Below, one piece after another: positions 35,393-43,523 of a stretch of 64,000 bases of DNA (its first letter is position 1; every line of letters starts with the position of its first letter). The translations under genes were made by a program, and so were the position numbers. The notes beneath the pieces are model-generated. The model was not told the DNA's origin and searched no databases. It was given only the letters and a program-made list of their open reading frames with translations. The DNA comes from Rothia mucilaginosa (GTDB lineage Bacteria > Actinomycetota > Actinomycetes > Actinomycetales > Micrococcaceae): NCBI RefSeq assembly GCF_019334805.1, contig NZ_CP079822.1, positions 62,001 to 126,000 of the forward strand, in the 5' to 3' direction.

Positions 35393-36271
35393 TTATGAAC
35401 GCGGGCGGGTCTCCCAGAACGCCACGGCACTCGCCGCCGCAACATTCAAAGAATCCACGCCGTGCGACATCGGAATCATCACCGTATCATCACACGCCGC
35501 CAAGGTGCGGGGCGACAGGCCGTGCCCCTCCGTGCCCAGAATCAGCGCAAGCTTCTCATCCCGGCGGGCAGACAGCTCCTCCAGGGTCAGCGAGTCCTCC
35601 TCCAAAGCCAACGCCGCGCTCTTAAAGCCCAGCTCGTGCAGGGTCTGCAAGTCAGCAGGCCACGACTCCAGGCGAGCCCACGGCACCTGAAAAACAGTAC
35701 CCATCGACACTCGAATCGAGCGGCGGTACAGCGGATCAGCGCACCGCGGAGTCACCAGCACAGCATCCACGTTCAGCGCGGCAGCCGAACGGAAAATAGC
35801 GCCCACATTCGTGTGGTCCACAATATCTTCCAAAATCGCCACGCGAGAGGCACCCTGCAGCAACTGCTCCAGAGGCTGCGGCTCCGGACGAGCCATCGCC
35901 GCCAACGCACCACGATGCAGATGAAAACCGGTCACCTGCTCCAGCTGCTCCTCACTACCCACATACGCGGGAGTGTCAGGATGGGCGCGCAGAACATCCG
36001 CCAAATCATCAGCCCACTTCTCACTCATCAGGAAAGAAACGGGCTGATGACCGGCAACGAGCGCACGACGAATCACCTTCGAGGACTCCGCAATGTAAAT
36101 ACCCCACTGCGGCTCCATGGCGCTACGGAGCTTCACATCGGTCAGCTGCGTGTAGTAGCGCAAAGCCTGCTCGGGTGCCTGCGCCAGAGCCGTGACCGAC
36201 TCGATGGCGTAGACACGCTCGGCACGCTCAGCGATCTGTTCGGCGCTCAGCTGCTTCGGGGCACGGCTCAT
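35393..36271 (-). CDS. SpoU/TrmH family rRNA methyltransferase
   Basis: 292 residues. The C-terminal SPOUT domain has the three motifs: ILEDIVDHTNVGAIFRSAAA (motif 1), LALILGTEGHGLS (motif 2) and IPMSHGVDSLNVAAASAV (motif 3), together the SAM-binding knot. The N-terminal half (SKVIRRALVAGHQPVSFLMS) is the substrate-binding domain of the 23S rRNA 2'-O-methyltransferases. It overlaps the preceding ABC ATPase gene by ATGA, which indicates translational coupling. Which nucleotide it modifies is not visible. Confidence 0.92.
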   Translation of the reverse strand: MSRAPKQLSAEQIAERAERVYAIESVTALAQAPEQALRYYTQLTDVKLRSAMEPQWGIYIAESSKVIRRALVAGHQPVSFLMSEKWADDLADVLRAHPDTPAYVGSEEQLEQVTGFHLHRGALAAMARPEPQPLEQLLQGASRVAILEDIVDHTNVGAIFRSAAALNVDAVLVTPRCADPLYRRSIRVSMGTVFQVPWARLESWPADLQTLHELGFKSAALALEEDSLTLEELSARRDEKLALILGTEGHGLSPRTLAACDDTVMIPMSHGVDSLNVAAASAVAFWETRPRS

Positions 36272-37056
36272 GCGCGCTTGAACGCGGAGTAACGACCCGC
36301 GGAGGTGACGGTCAGAGCCAGGTCCATATCGTAGGTTGCGGCGAGGTTAGCCTCGGTAATGGTGGACAGGATCGGGCCGGCAGCAACCACGCCGCCATCA
36401 CGGACCAGCAGGGCGTGGGTGAAGCCCGCCGGGATTTCCTCAAGGTGGTGGGTGATGAGCACGGTAGCCGGTGCGTAGGGGTCAGCGGCAAGCGCGGTCA
36501 GACGCTCAACCAGGTCCTCACGGCCGGAGATGTCCATGCCTGCGCCGGGCTCGTCCAGTAGCAGCAGCTCAGGATCGGTCATGAGGGCGCGGGCAATCAG
36601 TGCACGCTTGCGCTCGCCATCGGAGAGGGATCCGAAGGTGCGGTCAGCGAGGGTGTCGACACCCCATTCAGCCAGCAGTTCGGTGGCACGCTCGTCGTCC
36701 ATGACGTCGTATTCTTCCTTCCAGCGGCCGGACACAGCGTACGCTGCGGTCACGACAACGTCGGAAACCTTCTCGTTGGCGGGAATCTGGGTAGCCGAAG
36801 CACCGGAGGACAGACCAATGCGCGGGCGCAGGTCGAATACGTCAACAGCGCCGAGGGTCTCGTCAAGGATTTCAACCTCGCCGCTGGTCGGGTGCAGGCG
36901 GGCTGCCGCAATCGAAAGCAGAGTGGACTTACCGGCGCCGTTGGGGCCCAGAACAACCCAGCGTTCACCTTCGTTCACAGTCCAGGAAACGTCGTTGAGA
37001 ATCTTGCGGCCGCCGCGAATCACGGAGACATTCTGAAGGTTGAGTACGGTGCTCAT
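36268..37056 (-). CDS. ABC transporter ATP-binding protein, orphan
   Basis: 262 residues. Walker A GPNGAGKST, signature LSDGERKRALIARALMTDP, Walker B ELLLLDEPGAGMD, and the H-loop in LITHHLEEIP. It resembles the YlmA/ModF-like single ABC proteins that are found beside rRNA methyltransferase genes. No permease is encoded beside it. The 3' end overlaps the SpoU gene start, so they form one operon. Its job in transport or ribosome biology is open. Confidence 0.85.
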   Translation of the reverse strand: MSTVLNLQNVSVIRGGRKILNDVSWTVNEGERWVVLGPNGAGKSTLLSIAAARLHPTSGEVEILDETLGAVDVFDLRPRIGLSSGASATQIPANEKVSDVVVTAAYAVSGRWKEEYDVMDDERATELLAEWGVDTLADRTFGSLSDGERKRALIARALMTDPELLLLDEPGAGMDISGREDLVERLTALAADPYAPATVLITHHLEEIPAGFTHALLVRDGGVVAAGPILSTITEANLAATYDMDLALTVTSAGRYSAFKRA

Positions 37057-37282
37057 GGTTCTTCTTCCAGTGAGTTAGATGGATGGGATGCGCCCCACCC
37101 CGCAACCCGTGCCGGGTTATCGGAGCGGTTGGCGCATAGTGCGCGGGTACCCCACATTGGGTTCCTCGCGCTAAACCTTAGGGGCTATAGGTGCCGCCGC
37201 GTCAGGGGCGGCGCGCCTCATCAAATGTACCTTGTCAGAGGGGCGGGCGCATCCGCGACGGCACCCATAGCAGCTGAAGTTA

Positions 37283-38026
37283 TTAGTCGATGAAGCCGCG
37301 TGCGCCGCCGACCAGCTCAACGTGGCCGGTTTCAACGTCTGCGGTGACCATCTTCGCGATTTCCTGCGCGAACTCGTTGACGGTGTAGAGCTTGCCGGCG
37401 GTCTCGCGGCGCTGCTCAATGGCGCCGGGGTGCAGGCGGTTCAGCAGGGTTGCGGTGACGGTGCCTTCAATCATGTCAGCGGACACGACGACCAGGGAGA
37501 TACCCTTCTCGGAAAGTGCGGGGATCTCGGCGATCAGTGCGTCTTCGCCTGCGCGCTTGGACTCTGCGACGGGCTTGTACTCGTCCATGGTCTCAACCTC
37601 GCGGATGAAGTGCGCCTGGTGGCTGGTCACGAACACGATGCGTGCGCCTTCGGGCATCTTCTCTGCAGCCAGGCGTGCCAGGTTCAGCTGTGCGTCACGG
37701 TTCAGGCGCATTGCGTAGTCTTCGCCCATGCCGGATTCCATGCCGCCCGAAGCGTTCAGAATCAGGTAGTCCAGGGAGCCGAAGGTCTCCACGGCGGTGT
37801 TGACGAGGTTCTGCAGGTCCTCATTGTTGGTCACGTCAGCCTGTACTGCGATTGCCTTGCCGCCAGCCTCTTCAATAGCCTTGACGATCTTGTTCGCGCG
37901 CGGTGCCTTGGAGCGGTAGTTCACCACGATGTTCGCGCCCTCAGCGGCGAGAATCTGTGCGGTGTCTGCGCCAACGCCGCGGGAGGAGCCGGTAATGATG
38001 ATGGTCTTGCCGGTCAGCTGTGCCAT
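37283..38026 (-). CDS. SDR oxidoreductase, probable FabL-like enoyl-ACP reductase
   Basis: 247 residues. N-terminal IIITGSSRGVGADTAQIL is the Rossmann loop; NYRSK points to NADPH. It lacks the YxxxK of ordinary SDRs but has EYKPVAESK, a Y-x6-K spacing like the enoyl reductases InhA/FabI and FabL. The TGSSRGVG and VNYRSK segments resemble Bacillus FabL more than FabI (which has a GxxxxxSxA loop). It lies directly downstream of fabG on the same strand (72-base gap), as inhA follows mabA in mycobacteria. Catalytic role inferred, not shown. Confidence 0.65.
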   Translation of the reverse strand: MAQLTGKTIIITGSSRGVGADTAQILAAEGANIVVNYRSKAPRANKIVKAIEEAGGKAIAVQADVTNNEDLQNLVNTAVETFGSLDYLILNASGGMESGMGEDYAMRLNRDAQLNLARLAAEKMPEGARIVFVTSHQAHFIREVETMDEYKPVAESKRAGEDALIAEIPALSEKGISLVVVSADMIEGTVTATLLNRLHPGAIEQRRETAGKLYTVNEFAQEIAKMVTADVETGHVELVGGARGFID

Positions 38027-38098
38027 AGTTTTATGTCCTTAAAGTCTAGAAAGGGTGCGCCCACGCTCAGGCGCTTCGTGCAGTCCGTACGGGTGGGG

Positions 38099-38815
38099 TT
38101 AGTGACCCATACCCAGGCCGCCATCAACGGGGATGACAGCGCCAGAAATGTAGCTAGCCTCATCGGATGCGAGCCAGCGAATCACGCGAGCGACCTCTTC
38201 TGCCTCCGCGAAACGACCAGCCGGGATGGACGCGAGGTAGTTCTTCTTGGTCTCTTCGGGCAGAACCTCGGTCATTGCGGTGTTAATGAAGCCCGGTGCC
38301 ACCACGTTAGCGGTGATGTTGCGGCCGCCCAGCTCACGGGTGATGGAGCGCGCCATACCGACCAGTGCAGCCTTAGATGCGGAGTAGTTGACCTGGCCGG
38401 GGGAACCGTACAGACCCACCACGGAGGAAACCAGGATGATGCGGCCGCGCTTGAGCTTCAGCATGCCCTTGATGGCGCGCTGAACCACGCGGAAAGAACC
38501 GGTGAGGTTGGTGTCGACCACGTCGGTGAAGTCGGATTCCTTCATGCGCATCAGCAGCATGTCGCGGGTGATACCTGCGTTGGCGACCAGCACCTCCACG
38601 GGGCCGAATTCTGCTTCAATTTCCTTGAATGCTTCGTTAATGCTGTCGGCATCGCGTACATCTGCCTTGACGGCGAAAAATTCTTCGGGGGCTTCACCGC
38701 TACGGTAGGTGATGCAGACGTTGTGTCCTGCTGCCTGGAATTCCTTGGCAATTTCGTAGCCGATGCCTCGGTTGCCGCCGGTGACCAGCACGGTCTTGGG
38801 AGTGTTCTCGCTCAT
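38099..38815 (-). CDS. fabG: 3-oxoacyl-ACP reductase FabG
   Basis: 238 residues, ATG after AAGGAAGCTC. Motifs: VTGGNRGIGYEIA (NADPH loop), LVANAGITRD, the catalytic Ser in LVSSVVGLYGS and YSASKAALVG, ending with GAVIPVDGGLGMGH. It reduces the 3-oxoacyl intermediate in fatty acid elongation. It leads a two-gene unit with the FabL-like gene, giving two consecutive reduction steps. Confidence 0.93.
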   Translation of the reverse strand: MSENTPKTVLVTGGNRGIGYEIAKEFQAAGHNVCITYRSGEAPEEFFAVKADVRDADSINEAFKEIEAEFGPVEVLVANAGITRDMLLMRMKESDFTDVVDTNLTGSFRVVQRAIKGMLKLKRGRIILVSSVVGLYGSPGQVNYSASKAALVGMARSITRELGGRNITANVVAPGFINTAMTEVLPEETKKNYLASIPAGRFAEAEEVARVIRWLASDEASYISGAVIPVDGGLGMGH

Positions 38816-39101
38816 GAGCTTCCTTGATGAGTCGACCCCTCACGATCAGAGCCGATGCAGCGGCTCCGCGGTCGGGGTGTGGACGGATGGACAGTCGAAC
38901 CTTATTTTACCGCGTTTTAGGGTGATGGTGCCGCAGGCTACACTCCGCTCTTGGGTACTGAACGCCCGCTCCCCTTCTTTTACATGCCTCATCGGGCGCG
39001 TACACTAGCTGAAGCGGAACAACCCGCACCCCTTTTCTGCGGGGTTGCGCGGGCACGGAATAACACCGCACGTAGAGGCGCAATAGTAAGGATAAGAAGA
39101 C

Positions 39102-39329
39102 ATGGATCTGCTCGGCTCACTCTCACAGGACGCACAGCCCGAGTACGCCAAGTGCTCCCGCAAGGGCTGCCAGCAGGCTGCAGAATTTCAGCTGCTCTGG
39201 AACAACCCGAAGGTGCACACCCCCGAGCGTCGCAAGATTTGGCTGGCGTGCTCCGAGCACGTGGGCTGGCTGGAGAACTACCTGCGTGAGCGCGAGTTCT
39301 GGAAGCAGACTCTGCCGTTTGAGAGGTAG
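39102..39329 (+). CDS. Small putative zinc-binding protein
   Basis: 75 residues, ATG behind AGTAAGGATAAG. Cysteines at 18 and 23 (CSRKGC) and CSEH at 50-53 make a possible C-x4-C-x26-C-x2-H zinc site. Other features are aromatic (FQLLWNNP, HVGWLENYLREREFW). This short protein family occurs in Micrococcales next to assorted genes; its role is unknown. The spacing and own ribosome binding site suggest a single-gene unit. Confidence 0.75.
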   Translation: MDLLGSLSQDAQPEYAKCSRKGCQQAAEFQLLWNNPKVHTPERRKIWLACSEHVGWLENYLREREFWKQTLPFER

Positions 39330-39371
39330 TGCCGATTGAGAAGTGATGCCGCTTGAGGGGATAACCCCACC

Positions 39372-39391
39372 TATCGAAAGTAATTTCGATA
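39372..39391 (+). promoter_or_regulatory. Inverted repeat (possible operator) upstream of the YdjM-like gene
   Basis: TATCGAAA-GTAA-TTTCGATA: eight-base arms with a four-base centre, next to an AT-rich TATATGCTATATTTG that may be the promoter. It does not match the LexA consensus that the related E. coli gene uses. The binding protein is unknown. Confidence 0.45.
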
Positions 39392-39484
39392 TATGCTATA
39401 TTTGTTCTAATTAGTTCGAGTGAACATCCCGGAACCCAGGCAACCACACTCGCAGGGCAATCACATTCAAGGAGGCACCTCCCC

Positions 39485-40213
39485 ATGATGGGCTATTCGC
39501 ACACCGTCAGCGCCGCAGCTGGCTGGCTAGTGCTCGTCGAGACGGGAGTGGTGCAGGTTCCCGATACCCCCACCCTCATCGTGACCACCCTGGCGTGCGC
39601 CGGTGCGGGCATGCTCCCGGATATTGACCACCACAACGGCAGTATCGCCAACTCCATCCCACCCCTTTCACGCTGGGTAGCACGTATTGTCGGGGCGGTC
39701 AGCGGCGGACACCGCAAGGGAACGCACTCCATTTTGGGTCTGATAGCTTTCTGGGCGGTTGCCTATTTCAGTGCCAACCTGAGCTACAACGGAATCCCCT
39801 GGGCTTCACTGCTTCTTGCCGCATTCTCGGGCGGTCTAGCCTTGCGCGTGCTCGGCGCACCGGGTGGATGGATCGGTGCCGTTGCCCTTGGATACGCAGC
39901 CTATACAACCGATTCGCTGGCGCTGCTCCCCTGGGCTATTTCAGTTGGCGCCACCATTCACCTGATTGGCGACCTGCTGACAACCCGCGGCCTGCTGCCC
40001 CTCTACCCCATTGTCATCAAGCCCCTGGTGGCATCCCCCCTATGGAAAAAGAGCGGCTACATGGCGCTGCCACTCCTGGGTGATGCCGGCAGCGTACGCG
40101 AGAAGGCACTCGTTCTAGCACTGACCGGGTACATCGCCTGGTACGCGGCAGCCATGATGGGCTTTACCGAATACCCCCTACAAATGTTCGGACTGGGTAT
40201 TCACGCCGCATAA
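39485..40213 (+). CDS. YdjM-like membrane-bound metal-dependent hydrolase (DUF457)
   Basis: 242 residues, either ATG at 39485 or 39488; the strong AAGGAGG is upstream. Multi-pass membrane protein with the family metal-ligand motifs MLPDIDHHNGSIANS, GGHRKGTHSILG and HLIGDLLTTRG. E. coli YdjM is LexA-regulated; the enzyme's substrate is not known. It lies next to a separate small zinc protein gene and ends in a terminator. Confidence 0.85.
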   Translation: MMGYSHTVSAAAGWLVLVETGVVQVPDTPTLIVTTLACAGAGMLPDIDHHNGSIANSIPPLSRWVARIVGAVSGGHRKGTHSILGLIAFWAVAYFSANLSYNGIPWASLLLAAFSGGLALRVLGAPGGWIGAVALGYAAYTTDSLALLPWAISVGATIHLIGDLLTTRGLLPLYPIVIKPLVASPLWKKSGYMALPLLGDAGSVREKALVLALTGYIAWYAAAMMGFTEYPLQMFGLGIHAA

Positions 40214-40235
40214 CTAAATTCTCACTGAGGACAGC

Positions 40236-40278
40236 AAAGCGCCCCGTCACTTCCCTACGGAAGCGGCGGGGCGCTTTT
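40236..40278 (+). terminator. Terminator after the YdjM-like gene
   Basis: AAAGCGCCCCG pairs with CGGGGCGCTTT with an inner CTTCC/GGAAG stem, then TTTT. On the minus strand it may also end the small ORF at 40312. Confidence 0.85.
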
Positions 40279-40311
40279 CTAATCCTTATCCCGACCTATC
40301 GGGGTGAGAGA

Positions 40312-40398
40312 TTAAGCGTCCTGGATGGGCCAGAAGACGTCAACCTCAACGTTCTCTTCACCGGAGGTGGGGTACTTCTCGAACTCAGTGTTGTGCAT
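40312..40398 (-). CDS. 28-residue ORF with a strong ribosome binding site
   Basis: Minus-strand ATG at 40398 preceded by GAAGGAGAACTGCC. The peptide begins MHNTEFEKYPTS, is acidic in the middle (GEENVEVDV) and ends FWPIQDA. It has no signal, cysteine or membrane segment, and uses the codons preferred in the window's expressed genes. A TATAAC box at 40508-40513 and a GCTCAC/GTGAGC hairpin at 40448-40467 would give a leader of about 100 bases. I do not recognise it; it could be a leader peptide, a small regulatory protein or a peptide precursor. No maturation gene lies beside it. Confidence 0.55.
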   Translation of the reverse strand: MHNTEFEKYPTSGEENVEVDVFWPIQDA

Positions 40399-40959
40399 TG
40401 GCAGTTCTCCTTCGTGAGCGGGCGGGAATCTCTTCTCCCCCGCGTTAGCTCACCATCTGCAGTGAGCCCTAATGTTTCGCATTTGCGTCCTCGCAATGGC
40501 GGGAACAGTTATAAGTCTACGCCCCCTGCATGTTGGGTTTCTACTATTTTTCCCACAATGTATGTAGAGACACATGAAAAATTCAAAAAGCCCACACAGA
40601 CCCCCTGAAATATCGCCTAAGAGCTTTTCTTTCCTTCGGGAAAACCCACAAGGCAACATTATTTCCCGTCAAATACGCCACGAGTTTCGTGTGTCAGAAC
40701 CCACAGTTCCCATGCATAGGAACGCAATAACATCACATATGATCAGAAAACAATACAACCCCACGGGTCAGGTCACATTTTTCGGCACTATTCACGCGAA
40801 AAAATACCGATAACATCTTCCGCAACGCATCTTCAGAACATAGAAATACGCCCCGGACAATAAAACAACGAGCAATACACGCAAAGAGGCCCCGGCGCCA
40901 CACGGCACCGGAGCCTCACCCATGCTTTTATGTCGGCGAATACTGCTTTACGCCAGCCT
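40399..40959. other. 561-base AT-rich gap between the small ORF and the ABC-F gene
   Basis: Markedly AT-richer than the window from about 40500 to 40880. It carries the likely promoter of the 28-residue ORF and the ABC-F terminator. A plus-strand 79-codon frame at 40574 has no ribosome binding site and reads as a chance product. Confidence 0.5.
40884..40919 (-). terminator. Terminator after the ABC-F gene
   Basis: Minus strand GAGGCTCCGGTGCC/GGCGCCGGGGCCTC-like stem with a short GTGT loop, then TCTTTG; moderate T run. Confidence 0.65.
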
Positions 40960-42558
40960 TTACGCCAGCGAAATCAGATCCTGGTAATCCTTCGACCACA
41001 AATCCTCCACCGCATCCGGCAGAAGCAGCACACGCTCAGGATCCAGCGCCTCCACGGCGCCCTCATCGTGAGAAACCATCACAATGGCACCCTGGTACGC
41101 CTTCAACGCGTTCAGAATCTCCTCACGCGAGGCGGGGTCCAGGTTGTTGGTCGGCTCATCGAGCAGCAGCACGTTCGCACTCGACGCCACCAGGGTCGCC
41201 AAGGACAGACGGGTCTTCTCACCACCGGAAAGCACACCGGCAGGCTTATCCACATCATCACCGGAGAACAGGAACGAACCCAAAATCGTGCGCACGCGGG
41301 TGTCGTCCAGATCCGGCGCGGCAGACTTCATGTTCTCAAAGACAGTGCGGTCACCATCAAGAATTTCGTGTTCCTGCGCAAAATAGCCCAGCTTCGCGCC
41401 GTGACCGTACACGACCTCACCCGTATCAGGCTGAGTGGAACCAGCCAGCATGCGCAGCAGAGTGGTCTTACCGGCACCGTTCAGGCCCAGCACCACCACG
41501 CGCGAACCGCGGTCAATTGCCAAATCAACGTCCGTGAAAATCTCCAGAGAGCCATAGGACTTCGACAGACCCTGCGCAGAGAGCGGCGTCTTACCGCACG
41601 GCGCCGGATCCGGGAAGCGAATCGCCGCAACCTTATCGCTCTGGCGCTCCTCCTCCAGGCCACGCAGAAGCTTCTCAGCACGCTTAATCATCTGCTGAGC
41701 AGCAACAGCCTTCGTCGCCTTCGCGCGCATCTTATTCGCCTGCTCCATCAGAGCATTCGCCTTCTTCTGCGCATTCGCACGCTCACGCTTGCGGCGGTGC
41801 TCATCCTGCTCACGCTGAAGCAAGTAGTTCTTCCAGCCCATGTTGTACTGGTCAATCACGCAGCGGTTCGCGTCCAGGTAGAAGACGCGGTTGACGACCA
41901 GTTCCATCAGCTCAACATCGTGGCTAATGACCATCAGGCCGCCCGAGAAGTTCTTCAAGAAATCGCGCAGCCACAGAACCGAGTCGGCATCCAGGTGGTT
42001 GGTCGGCTCGTCCAGCAGCATGGTGTCCGCATTGGAGAAGAGAATACGCGCCAGCTCCACACGGCGACGCTGACCGCCCGACAGAGTGGACAGCGGCTGG
42101 GCGAGCACACGCTCCGGCAGGTCCAGGTTGGAGGTGATGACCGCCGCCTCCGACTCCGCCGCGTAGCCGCCGCCGGCAATGAACTCAGCCTCCAGGCGGT
42201 CGTAGCGGCGCATACCCTTAGCACGCACCGCCGGGTCCTCACTCGCCATGTCCTCCTGCGCCTGACGCATCTTGCGCGCCACACCGTCCAGGCCACGCGC
42301 CGAGAGGATGCGGTCACGAGCCAGCTGGCTCATGTCATCCACCTTCGGGTCCTGTGGAAGGTAGCCGATAGTGCCGCTGCGGGTCACCGTACCGTCAGCG
42401 GGCAGGGTCAGACCGGCAAGCACCTTAGTCATAGTGGTCTTACCGGCACCGTTGCGGCCCACCAGACCGATCTTGTCGCCCTTATCGATGCGGAAGGTGA
42501 CCTCTTCCATGAGCAGGCGCGCGCCTGCACGCAATTCGAGGTTCTGTACAGCAATCAT
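40960..42558 (-). CDS. ABC-F family ATP-binding protein
   Basis: 532 residues with two ABC domains and no membrane part. First: GRNGAGKTT, LSGGQRRRVELARIL and LLDEPTNHLDADS. Second: GLNGAGKTT, LSGGEKTRLSLATLV and LLDEPTNNLDPASRE. A linker of 80 residues with many Lys/Arg/Ala (RKRERANAQKKANAL) joins them, as in ABC-F translation factors that bind the ribosomal E site. EttA-like or antibiotic-protection roles cannot be separated by sequence alone. It is monocistronic. Confidence 0.9.
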   Translation of the reverse strand: MIAVQNLELRAGARLLMEEVTFRIDKGDKIGLVGRNGAGKTTMTKVLAGLTLPADGTVTRSGTIGYLPQDPKVDDMSQLARDRILSARGLDGVARKMRQAQEDMASEDPAVRAKGMRRYDRLEAEFIAGGGYAAESEAAVITSNLDLPERVLAQPLSTLSGGQRRRVELARILFSNADTMLLDEPTNHLDADSVLWLRDFLKNFSGGLMVISHDVELMELVVNRVFYLDANRCVIDQYNMGWKNYLLQREQDEHRRKRERANAQKKANALMEQANKMRAKATKAVAAQQMIKRAEKLLRGLEEERQSDKVAAIRFPDPAPCGKTPLSAQGLSKSYGSLEIFTDVDLAIDRGSRVVVLGLNGAGKTTLLRMLAGSTQPDTGEVVYGHGAKLGYFAQEHEILDGDRTVFENMKSAAPDLDDTRVRTILGSFLFSGDDVDKPAGVLSGGEKTRLSLATLVASSANVLLLDEPTNNLDPASREEILNALKAYQGAIVMVSHDEGAVEALDPERVLLLPDAVEDLWSKDYQDLISLA

Positions 42559-42745
42559 GGGTGCCTTTCCGGATGGCGGTCTGGTGTGTGGGTTGATAGT
42601 GCTCGGTAGGCGGGACTCGCCGGGCTAGAAGTAGCGAGCGCGCGGAGCACCTCATCAATTTTAGTGCAGGTGTGCCGAGTGCGCATGTGGGGCACCTTTT
42701 GTTTTTGTGGCGTGAGGTGTACGATACATACCGGACACTATTTAT

Positions 42746-42758
42746 AGAACATTGTTCA
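42746..42758 (+). promoter_or_regulatory. Candidate biotin operator upstream of bioY
   Basis: AGAACATTGTTCA: GAAC-N3-GTTC, close to the TGAAC-N3-GTTAC form I recall for the actinobacterial BioQ repressor. It overlaps a likely promoter (TATTTATAG) about 90 bases before bioY. Assignment rests on memory of the motif and position. Confidence 0.5.
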
Positions 42759-42849
42759 AAATTGGGTTGTGACAAGCACTCAACCACCGCTACCCTCAAC
42801 TCCGCAGAAAAATCTGCGGAGAAATACGTACCAAAGGAGCACCACCCCA

Positions 42850-43491
42850 ATGACCGATTCCGTGCGCGAATCAGCCCAGGCAACCCCGGCATCCCAGGCA
42901 CCGCGCCGTAACGTAGCGGCAAAGACCTCGCTCGCCACCGACCTCTCCCTCATCGCAGTGTTCGCGGGCTTCATCGCCGCGCTCGCCATCATGCCCGCCG
43001 TCAGCTTGGGTGGCGTTGCGGTTCCCTTCACCTTCCAGACCCTCGGCATTTACATCACCGCTCAGGTGCTCGGCGGCAAGCGCGCCACCGCCTCCGTGGC
43101 ACTGTACCTGCTGGTTGGTTTCGCGGGCCTGCCCATCTTCGCTAAGGGCGGCGCCGGCCTGGGTACGCTCGCCTCCCCGAGTGCCGGCTACCTGCTCGGC
43201 TTCTTGCCCTTCGCCGCTATTGCCGGTACCCTCGCCTACCTGTTCACCCGCAACACCCGTTCGGTGGGTGCGACCTTCCTCATGGCTCTGCTTGCGAACT
43301 TCTGCGGTTTTGTTGTTCTGACCGCCTGCGGTATCGCCGGTATGATGGTGAACGCCCACATGACTTTTGACGCCGCATTCAGTGCGGCAATGGTATTCGT
43401 TCCCTGGGATTTGGTGAAGTCCACGATCGCGGTTCTGGTTGGTTTGTCGGTACGCCGCGCCTTCCCGTCCCTGGCTTCTACCCAGCGTTAA
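42850..43491 (+). CDS. bioY: BioY, substrate-binding subunit of an ECF biotin transporter
   Basis: 213 residues from the ATG at 42850 behind AAAGGAG. Six membrane segments; VAVPFTFQTLGIYITAQVLGG and VALYLLVGFAGLPIFAKGGAG carry the BioY signature, followed by SPSAGYLLGFLPFAAIAGTL. It binds biotin in the membrane. With the following ATPase and T component this makes a complete dedicated ECF transporter. Confidence 0.95.
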   Translation: MTDSVRESAQATPASQAPRRNVAAKTSLATDLSLIAVFAGFIAALAIMPAVSLGGVAVPFTFQTLGIYITAQVLGGKRATASVALYLLVGFAGLPIFAKGGAGLGTLASPSAGYLLGFLPFAAIAGTLAYLFTRNTRSVGATFLMALLANFCGFVVLTACGIAGMMVNAHMTFDAAFSAAMVFVPWDLVKSTIAVLVGLSVRRAFPSLASTQR

Positions 43492-43523
43492 AGGCACACA
43501 ATGTGCCGCACGAGAGGATAGCT

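Noticed and set aside
37322..38827. 501-codon plus-strand frame opposite the FabL-like gene and fabG
   Set aside because: Antisense of two SDR genes; composition rich in Cys/His/Gly with no domain.
40574..40813. 79-codon plus-strand frame in the AT-rich gap
   Set aside because: No ribosome binding site and no codon bias; overlaps the probable promoter of the 28-residue ORF region.
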